Part shown: positions 55,560 to 64,000 of the stretch, in pieces | Position numbering within the stretch: the first letter of the stretch is position 1 | How the letters are laid out: each line of letters starts with the position of its first letter | From: Zygnema cylindricum | Lineage: Eukaryota > Streptophyta > Zygnematophyceae > Zygnematales > Zygnemataceae | Direction of reading: 5' to 3' | DNA length: 64,000 nucleotides | Assembly: GCA_037447655.1 (NCBI GenBank) | Contig: JBBHKE010001611.1 | Coordinates: 115,069 to 179,068 of the forward strand | Notes under the pieces: model-generated | Databases searched by the model: none | Seen by the model: only the letters and a program-made list of their open reading frames with translations | Told to the model about the DNA's origin: nothing | Translations under genes and position numbers: made by a program

Positions 55560-56553
55560 TACACTGTCAATCGCTATTAGAGTATATAACGCCAATTTGG
55601 TGCCCTTTTTTCAAAAAAAAAAACCTGAAATACAATCCATTATTCTAATTAGGGTTTTGTTTCAATTAGCGTTAATAATGGAAGTACAATGCGGTGGAAA
55701 TAGTGTGGCGTACGGACAGGATATTTCCGTACGAAATGGTACTTTTGAATTACAAAGGCATAGAAAGACACTTAACATTATTGCGCACACATGTGAATGT
55801 GCACTGGAAGAAAGAGATGCAAACTCGTCGAAAAAAAATCACGTTCTCATATGTTCGTCCGTCGATCGTGTGAACAGCGCGACGGCGTACGAATTGTCAG
55901 ATTTTGTACGAATACACATATTACTATAGACATCGAAAGGGCGGGTATTTATTATTCAAGACAACCCAAATTACAGTTAGGGATTAATTAGTATATATAT
56001 TTAAAAAAAAAATCCCGATTAGTGTTAATAACCATAGTTCAAAAGTAGGCGTTTTTTGGTAGACCTTTTGTAGGCCGCCTTTAGCGTAAGTTGTATTACT
56101 GGCTTTCCATGTGATCTTCTTAGATAACTACTTTCATCAGCGGCCGTCCGATCGTCTGAATCTGACAATAGTCCTATCGTAAGTTATGTTATGGGCTTTT
56201 CATGTGATCTTCTTAGATCGTTACTTTCATCAACGACCGTCAGATCGTCCAAATCTGACGGTTTAAATAAAAAGTCGCTCAAAACTCACAAAAAAAGAGA
56301 TTTTTTTGACCGATTTTTTTTTCAATTTAGACATGACGTTTAATTCTCTATCGATCCATGTGCAACTCAACCCTGTTTCTATTTTATTTCATTTTGCGCC
56401 CAATACAATATGGGTCTTAAGGCCATATTGTATGTTTTGCATACAATAGGCATATTGTATGGGCGTACGGTCACCTACTTTTAAACTATGTTAATAACAC
56501 TCATTTTTTTTTAGGCTATTTATTCCTTTACTGTAATAGCGATTGACGGTGTA
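55560..56553. mobile_element. MITE, longest form (about 994 bp)
   Basis: Starts TACACTGTCAATCGCTATTA and ends, inverted, TAATAGCGATTGACGGTGTA: 20-bp arms with one difference. Left part contains GTGTGGCGTACGGACAGG as in the 25,954 copy. Centre carries a direct repeat of about 115 bases (TTGTATTACTGGCTTTCCATGTGATCTTCTTAGAT... at 56,090 and 56,175). No transposase seen. Confidence 0.78.
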
Positions 56554-57151
56554 CTGTACAAAAGCGAAAGGTTCTTGGCAACCAAAGGGCAAAGCACCGG
56601 GTCGCCCGCGACTATTATTTGTACTCCGCGCACAAAAATTGTCAAAAACTTCCGACACCTGCGACAACATCTGCCTATTATTCGCTCACCTCATGGAACT
56701 TTACTTTATTTAAAAGTTTGAAGATGAGCTAGAAGGTCGCGAAAGTGGGTCGAAACGCGCTAAACGACAACCTGCAGTACATATATAGTTTCAAGGTCAC
56801 GCAACTTGTACGGTGATAATTTCATTTTTTTGGTACGGCTGTGGATTTTCCAGTTTTTTTCTTAAGTTTTGGAGCAAAACGACAGAAAATAACTGTAACT
56901 TTAGTACATACGAAATTTCCCTCATTGGATGTTTCAAATTGAAAATCCGACAATTGTGTACGGAGAAATAATGTTGTAAGTGGCGGAAAAATTATTAACA
57001 GTAATAGCGATACACGGTGTACAGAACACCCTTTACCCCTATTAGTGTTAACTACAGTACAGTACGGTACTGTAGTGAAAAAGACATCAACACCAGTTGC
57101 ATTTTACGGCGTCTTCTTTACCTTTTTCTTGAATTCCTCTCTCTCTCCGCC
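56554..57151 (+). promoter_or_regulatory. Upstream region of the metallo-hydrolase gene
   Basis: Should hold the promoter. A solo inverted-repeat end (ATAGCGATACACGGTGTA) finishes at 57,020, about 130 bases before the start codon, and a short pyrimidine run (TCTCTCTCTCC) lies right before the ATG. No TATA box assigned. Confidence 0.4.
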
Positions 57152-60100
57152 ATGTCTCCCTCCTCGTCTTCTCTCCTGGTTATTCTCGGTTCTGGCTCCT
57201 CCACTGGAGTGCCAACGCCGACTTGTGTCCTCCGTCCCTCTTCCCCCCCCTGCCAAGTCTGCCATAAGGCCCTTGCCGAGCCTCCTGAGAGAAACCCTAA
57301 TTACAGGTACGGAAAGCTTACTTGAAAGGAACCCTGATTACAGGTACGGAAAGGATAAATATAAAATTTATGCATCTCTTAAAATTTTACAAAACGGATA
57401 TCTGAAGAGTAGGAATTTAAATCTCTGTACAACTTAGAACGGTAATGGGAACTGTTAACGGTAACGGAAATGGTTATAAGTTGTATGAAAACCCCAAACT
57501 TTTGACAATATGAAGTTCAAATGTGATGGAATAGGAATGTCTTTTCATGATGATCTCATGTAAATACTTGAAATGCAGATCATATATATACTTTTACTTC
57601 TTTTACTTTTTTTTTTTTTTTAGGGTATATATACTTTTTTTTTTCTACTTATATATTTCATATAAATATGTATTATTTTCATTACAGAAATCAATACTTA
57701 GAATGTAGATAATATATATATATATATACCCTAAATGTATATCATGTAAAAAAATTATATTTATCTCATACAAATACTCCCTCTTTCCCACTGTTTCCCT
57801 CTCTCCCTCGCCCTCTCTCCTCCTCTCTCCGCCGCTCTCCCCTCTCCCTCTATCTCAAAAATTCGGCAATAAGTAGTTCCAGACTTAAGAGGACGCATGA
57901 TATCCACTAATCAGGTAGAAACGGGGGAGGGAGGCGGAGAAGGGAGGGATGGAGGGAGAGAGGAAGGGCGAGGGAGGGAAGGTGGGTGGGTGGGTGGGTG
58001 GGTGGTTGCGATGATAGGAATGTTTGTTTCACGGTGATTTGATGTAATACTTCAACGTATATCATCTAAACACTCTAACATATGTCGTACAAATACTTGA
58101 AATGTATGTAATATAAATACTTTAATTGTATACCATACAAACACTTAAAATTTAGATCATATAAATACTTGAAACGTATAAAGTGATTGTTTTGCCACTA
58201 CAGATCATTGTTTTTGATTGTTTTGACACCACATAATATGGTTTTAGCCTTACTAGACTTTTCAAAGCTTCAGAAAAAACTCTGGAAATTTTAAGTGTAA
58301 AGTAACTATGTTGTTGATGCTGCAAACATGCAACATCAGTTTTTCCCTTTTTTATTTTTGGGACTTCGAAGTTTTATTCCTAAGATTGGAAAAAATATAT
58401 AAAGATAATCATTTTTCTCACATTCTTGGAAGAGGTCTTTTTATGCTTCATGTTAACAAACGAGCATAGCTGCACTTTGGTTTTTGGCCTTGTGTGTGTC
58501 ATAAATGTTGGTCAGTGAAATATGTAATTTTTGTTAATGTTTTTTGACATCATTTCCACTTTCTAGCATATTATCAATGTTTGTTTGAAGAAGGGTAAAT
58601 GTTCACTGGTAAACACGTCTAATGAAAGCGTCATTTACATTAGAAATAATTGATTGCATTAATGCTCAATTTCGGAAAGGTTTGATAAATCTTTTTAATT
58701 TTTGTTATTCAAAATCCAATTTACTTGTGTTGTGTACTTTTGCATAGTATGTAACTAATTTTCTGAACACAGGTCTTTTGTATGTGTCTTTATGTATGAA
58801 AATGTGCATTAATAATCTCCAAAAATCCTGCAAGAATCATACTTTTTTGACACACTTCTTTGCAAATTACGGTTAATCAGTATGACACTGCGCAAGAGGG
58901 AGAGGGAGAGGGAGTGGGAGACATTGCTCAACAAGTAGAGATAAACTACACCACTTATCGCTCTTAGAAATAGTGAATTGTTAGCGTTAACTCTTTATTA
59001 GAATTAACTACACTAAACCATGTTTTGCCATGGGACACTTAACAAATTAGTGGTATTAGTTAATACTAATCTATGATTTTAGGGAAAAAAACATTCACTT
59101 GAGTTTAAGTGATCAACTTCAATGGCAATCAACAGTATATTACACTTTGTCAGTGATTGCCATGATTCTTGATTCCATATTCCACGTGAATGTAAATTCT
59201 CATGTTATGACAAGGAAATAGCAACATCAAAAACTACTTTTGTGTCAACAAGTTAACTGAGTGGTGAGCTGGGTATTAGAACTATTTGGTTTTCTTTTTG
59301 TTGCTTTCCCTATGCTTCAGCACTTGTGTTTTGTTGCTGGTATGGCCATTTTTTTTAGGATTTTTTAGAGTTTTTTTGGGTTTTTTTTTATGCCGTTTTC
59401 TTATGTGACATTTACCATCACACTCAAGCTTTTTTTTTTTTTTTTAGGTGCAATCCCTCTATGATCATTAAATTTTTACAACCGGATGGTGATTTCCGGT
59501 ACATTCAAATTGACGCTGGCAAGTGTTTTCGAGAACAAGTACTTCGCTGGTTTGTCCCCTACAATATTCCAAGCATGGATGCGGTAAGTTCGACAAAGAA
59601 TTAGGAAGGTAGAGAGTTCATATTGAGGTTCAAACCAATTATGTAGATATTATGTTTGTTATCAATTATGTTTGCATCAAATCAATGATGGAAGTGCAAC
59701 AATGTTTCTATTGTAGCGGTTTTTGACGGCCAAAATTTTAAGTTACAAGGTATAGAAGAAGACTTTAAACAGCCATATCATTTGGTTTTTATTATTAGTA
59801 TCACGGTCATCACCGGGATTGTTAAATGAAATTGTTCCTTTGTGTACGCAAAGAAATCGTTAAGGAATTGAAAGGCTGTATAGCATGTTTTAAATATAGA
59901 TATGTATATATATATATATATATATATAGCGCGAAGCTTGAAGAGTCCATTCTTCAGAGAAGCAGTTTGCGACTCAGTAGAACAATGTATAACTTGTTTC
60001 AAAACGATCGAAAAATCATGGTGTAAGGGACTCATTGATCTGTACAGAGATTCAGATGTAGAAAATAGGTTCACCTATGCTAAACATTTAGTAGAAAAAT

Positions 60101-60887
60101 GTATAGTCGCATTTCCATTCAATCAGGTCTTGTTCTCCATCTTCCTCTTCCTGAAAAATCAGTATCCTTACTATGTTCTCTTTTTCTCGCGTTGAAATTC
60201 AAGTGTTTCTAAAACAATTTTCAAATAAAACATTTTTCAAATGGAACATTAATTGAGGTTGGGCAGCTTATCCTTACACATGAACATGCGGACGCAATTC
60301 TAGGCCTCGATGATATTAGAGGAGTACAGCCTTTTGATCCACTTAATAATATTCCTCCTCTACCTGTTTATCTCACTGAGCACAGTCTAGGAAGGTGATT
60401 TTCTCCCTCTTCCCTTTCTCTCCCACTCCCTTCTCCTCTCCCTCTCCCTTTTCCTCTCCCTCTCCCTTTTCCTCTCCCCCTCTCGCCTTTGTTTGACAAG
60501 GGAAAGCTTGAGTTGTACCTTCAGTTTTGCTGTTGATTTCAATCCTTATTTTACGTTGGAGCCAGGCTTCCGTTCACTGCCTAAGCTAATTTGTAATGTA
60601 CCCTCGATTTCTACTGTGATTTGAAGTCTTGTTTGATCTCTGATTTATGTTCTGAGTTTTTTTTTTTTTTTTTCATTCTATTTGAATGTGTAGCTTATTC
60701 TGACGGAAGAATTTGAGCTTTGTTGATGTAATGTTGCTTTACATCCTCCTGAATTAGTGTCAACTTAATGAGATATATGTTGTTCCTCTCCCTCTCTGCC
60801 TCCCTCTCTACTAGCCGGTCAAACCTCCATTTCATTACCTCTTTGTGAGTTGTTGCTTAGCCATTACGAATGCGGTGTTGGTAGATA

Positions 60888-60969
<82 letters not shown>

Positions 60970-63690
60970 NNNNNNNNNNTTTTTTTTTTTTTCTCTCTCT
61001 CTCTCTCTCCCCCTTTCCATCTTTTTCCTTCTGAATGTTGCTCCTCTTTTTTTTTTTTTTTTTTTCGCCTTTTCTAGCATTCGGACCAAGTTCCCATTTT
61101 TGGTTCCTCGTAAATCTGTCGAGATTCCTTCCCTGGGTGCCACTGTGGTGCGTCGCGTCACGCAGCTCGACTATCGCATTATCGAGGAGTCTCTCTCTTC
61201 TCCCTTCAACGTTTTCGGTTTAGAAATCACTCCTTTGCCAGCAAGTCAAGAACCTCTTGTTTCCTTTGTATCGTAATTTTTACTTTTGTTCTCGAGTCAA
61301 ATGATGAGGGAAACCTGAAGGATGGGTAAGTCGAGAGGGAGGGTGAGGGAGTGAGAGGGAGGGAAAGGGAGGGAGAGGGAGGGAGAGGGAGTGAGAGGGA
61401 GGGAGAGAGAGGGAGAGGAAGAAAGTGAGTGGGAGGGAGAGAGGGAGAGAGATAGAGAGAGGGACAGGAGAGGGAAAGGGAGAGAGGGAGTGGGAGATGG
61501 AGATGGAGAGGGAGAGGGTGGAGAGGGAGAGGAAGAGAGTGAGGGAGAGGGAGGGGGGTAGAGGAGGAGAGAGAAGACAAAAGAGGGGAGAGAATGGGAA
61601 AGCATGGGAAAGAGGAAGGAAAAAGAGAAGAGACCGCAAAGAGGGAACCCCTGTTTCAACATTTCATGTAAATAGTTCCCAAATAAGTAAAAAAAAATAC
61701 ATGTCTTCGTCTATTTGTATTTTTTTTTCATGTGAGAAAATTTTCCATGGGATGTTTTGTTTGTATTGAAGCTTATCGATGTTCTTAACAATAATATAAT
61801 GCTGATCGGATTTTCAGGTGAAACATGGTGAGGATTACACGTGTTTAGGGTTTCTTTTTGGAAAAAAAGAGAGAGTGGCCTACATTTCCGACGTCTCTCG
61901 CATTCCTCCTGAAACTGAGAGGGGTGGGATAGAGCTTTACCCTGTAGGATTTTTGCCCAGAAACCTTACAAATGTCCCATTTTTTCCTATGTTAAAACTT
62001 TTCTAAATCTTTGTTAAAACTTTGTTACATTTTCCTTTTTGAAATTTCACGCACTCTTACCAAGTTTAGCCTGTGCAGGAGATTTGATGCAATGTTTGTT
62101 TTGGAACCATTTTGTTGTTTGATTTCTCTGCTTTTTTTTGTGCAATGATTTGATGCGGATATTTATTGTTATTCGTACTTTTCATATGTTATTTATTTTA
62201 TTTTTTCTGTTTCCTGTTTCTTTGTGGTAGTTTTAAAGCCTAAGCCCAAAGGAAACGCTTCATCTCCCCTGGATTTGCTAATTCTGGATTCTCTATACAA
62301 GGTGAAACTTAACTGTTTTTGTTTCTACTTTTGGTATCTCATGTAACTTTTTTCATGTTATTTTTTCTATGGGAAAAATCTATGCTTTTCGAATCAAATA
62401 AAAATATATGCGACAAACAAATATTGTAAAGATTCAGTTCTTAGCTTACAGTAGTGCTCATAGTAATGAGCTTTGAATAATTATTCGAATAGTAACAGTT
62501 GTATGAATTAGTAACAGTTGGATTCATACCTCCATCCAAACCGACAAAAAGTTATTGCAATCTTAAATTTAAATTTTGTCTTTTTGTTCTCCGTACCGTT
62601 GCCTACCGATACCAACAATTTTTACTGTTTGTTTTTGAAGTTTACATTTCTTGTACCCTGGCATACGTCCGTGTAGGAGATACATAGGAAATAATGTATA
62701 TAGGGTATAATAAGGCGGAATTATCAACAAACTTAAGGCAAAAATAGGTCCAGCCTAAATTTGTACTATTGGATGCATATCGCACGGTGTAAATGGAGGT
62801 GTACTATACCTGCTTACAATTTTAAAATGTTTACGTAAAATAAAATGTGGACCCATTTAATATTCTGTTCAACTGATGCTATATAATGCGTTGAATTGTT
62901 CAATTCTCAAGTAAGGCTGATGTTGGCTGGTTCAATTTTCAAGCCAAAAAAAATAAAAAATAAATGGTTGAACCGTGAGGAACGGTTCTTTATAAGCGTT
63001 TTACGGTATCGGCCAAAATGTGGCTATCTAGAATGGCGTTTTTATTTTAAAACACAAACAAATTTTTGCATGATGGTGTGGTCTACACGATTTATCAGCC
63101 ATTTTCATAAATTTTGAAGTTAGGAAAATATTAAAGGACCAAACCATGAATTAGTAGGGAAAGTACCTTATCTGGGAGATACCAATGTTAGTGTGAATTA
63201 TTATTGATGACAAAATTTATAGAACTTGTGAGCTACACTACTCACAAGTGAATGTTAGTGTGATTTTTCTAGTTGGGCAGTCGTCCTGTTAAGTCTGATT
63301 CTATTTTACTCTTTCTTTTTTTCCATTCTTAAAGACCTCAAAATGTCTTCCCTTTCCTTTTTTGTATTTTCTTCTCATTTACTTTTTGCAGGTGTCAACT
63401 CACAATACCCATGTTTCCTTTCCAGAAGTACGTCTTCCTAAATTATATCTCTCTTTCCTTTTTTCTTACGAATCATTTCCTTTTTCTCCTTTACTCTGTT
63501 TCATAAAATTCCATAAAATGTCCATGGTGGCTCGATAATGGTTCAGTTAATAGCAACTGAATCTATGTACATGGAAACAGAGTCTTGAGATTATCCGTAA
63601 TCTTCGACCAAAAAGGGCCCTTCTGATTGGTATGACTCACGAATTCGACCACGAGAGGGACAACGCAGAACTCCTGGTTTGGAGCAAAAG
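57152..63690 (+). CDS. PhnP-like metallo-beta-lactamase-fold hydrolase, 8 exons, 3' end outside window
   Basis: Exons: 57152-57306, 59448-59583, 60267-60394, 61078-61240, 61818-61923, 62231-62301, 63392-63427, 63581-63690; phases fit at every junction, 301 residues so far. Starts MSPSSSSLLVILGSGSSTGV, the usual first strand of the family. Metal-site motifs: LTHEHADAILGLDD in exon 3, HGEDYTCLGFLF in exon 5, YISDVSR (metal Asp) in exon 5, GMTHEFDH in exon 8. These match the plant group related to bacterial PhnP (cyclic phosphodiesterase) and tRNase Z-like enzymes; the true substrate in plants is unknown to me. Intron 4 uses a GC donor (CCA then GCAAGT). No transit peptide is obvious. A last exon of about 20-40 residues is expected after 64,000. 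Confidence 0.92.
58947..59137. mobile_element. MITE in hydrolase intron 1
   Basis: Left TACACCACTTATCGCTCTTA; right end inverted and diverged. Shares ACATTCACTTGAGTTTAAGT with the 16,441-16,580 element (ACATTCACTCGAATTAGAGT). Confidence 0.65.
60898..60979. repeat. (CT)n microsatellite with 10-N gap
   Basis: Pure CT run to 60969, then ten N (60970-60979) and a T run. It is in intron 3 of the hydrolase gene; the gap marks an unresolved simple repeat and its real length is unknown. Confidence 0.95.
61320..61640. repeat. GGGAGA purine tract in hydrolase intron 4
   Basis: About 300 bases of GGGAGAGAGG-like units on the coding strand, in the intron with the GC donor. Long minus-strand frames across it (Leu/Ser/Pro repeats) are artefacts. 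Confidence 0.85.
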
Positions 63691-64000
63691 GTAAAACGAA
63701 ATAAACTTTTTCAGTTAAAAAAGTAAAATGAAAAAAAAAAAAAAATCAATCAAAAAAGTATAATGAAACTTACATTTTCATTTATCTCACGTATTGGTTT
63801 CAAATGTTTTTTTCTTTTGTGACTTGTTTTTATACGCTAAATTTGAAATTCTCTAGAAAGTTCGGTATCTAATTTCGTACATTTCGTAAATTTTGGTTGT
63901 AAAATTAGATTTAACTTTTGGAGTCATTTCTCGTGAATGTTGGGAAATTTTCCTGTTCCTTTTTCGTAGGGGGGGGGGGGAGGTGGGAGGGGAGGGGAAA
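63691..64000. other. Hydrolase intron 8, running off the window
   Basis: Starts with the donor GTAAAA. No acceptor followed by the expected last exon is seen. Ends in a G-rich run. Confidence 0.6.

Noticed and set aside
61227-61662. Three overlapping frames of about 120 codons
   Set aside because: Leu/Ser/Pro repeats from the GGGAGA tract inside a hydrolase intron.

Overview
This is a nuclear window from a photosynthetic eukaryote, most likely an early-diverging streptophyte (a streptophyte alga or a seedless plant). Three things point there. First, a many-exon nuclear gene encodes a bifunctional class A penicillin-binding protein, the type that builds plastid peptidoglycan in mosses, streptophyte algae and some other algae. 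Second, there is a plant-type PhnP-like metallo-beta-lactamase-fold gene. Third, there is a CDPK/PEPRK-related kinase. No species can be named from the sequence. Introns are numerous and mostly GT-AG, with two clear GC-AG cases.

Layout. 1-25,060 holds three minus-strand genes: a four-exon protein kinase without EF hands (938-4409), an unrecognised highly charged protein (9431-11491, 5' exon not found), and the penicillin-binding protein (12,193-25,060, 20 exons recovered; a 603-base assembly gap probably hides one more). The spacer between the first two genes carries a non-autonomous hAT-type transposon with an 8-bp target duplication. The penicillin-binding protein introns are loaded with small inverted-repeat elements and simple repeats.

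25,061-42,450 is a transposon block: an old, broken Ty1/copia element (27,020-32,602), a 59-bp minisatellite, then a young but frame-broken Ty3/gypsy element (33,973-41,697). The gypsy element has 969-bp LTRs and a CCATA target duplication. It landed in the first copy of a tandem duplication, and the second copy still shows the empty site.

42,450-53,700 is a strongly AT-rich island. On the minus strand it holds the remains of a Helitron/Helentron-type rolling-circle transposon: Rep-like N domain, Pif1-type helicase, LINE-like EEP endonuclease, and two RPA-type OB folds. 53,700-57,150 is repeats and inverted-repeat elements. 57,152 to the window end is the plus-strand metallo-hydrolase gene (8 exons, 3' end outside the window).

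How it fits together. Only four host genes are present and they do not form a pathway. The penicillin-binding protein keeps its glycosyltransferase and transpeptidase motifs (SxxK, SxN, KTG), so plastid peptidoglycan synthesis is the clearest biology here. The most unusual mobile element is the Rep-helicase-endonuclease-RPA relic. Exon borders were deduced by eye from codon phase and family resemblance; no alignment was run.
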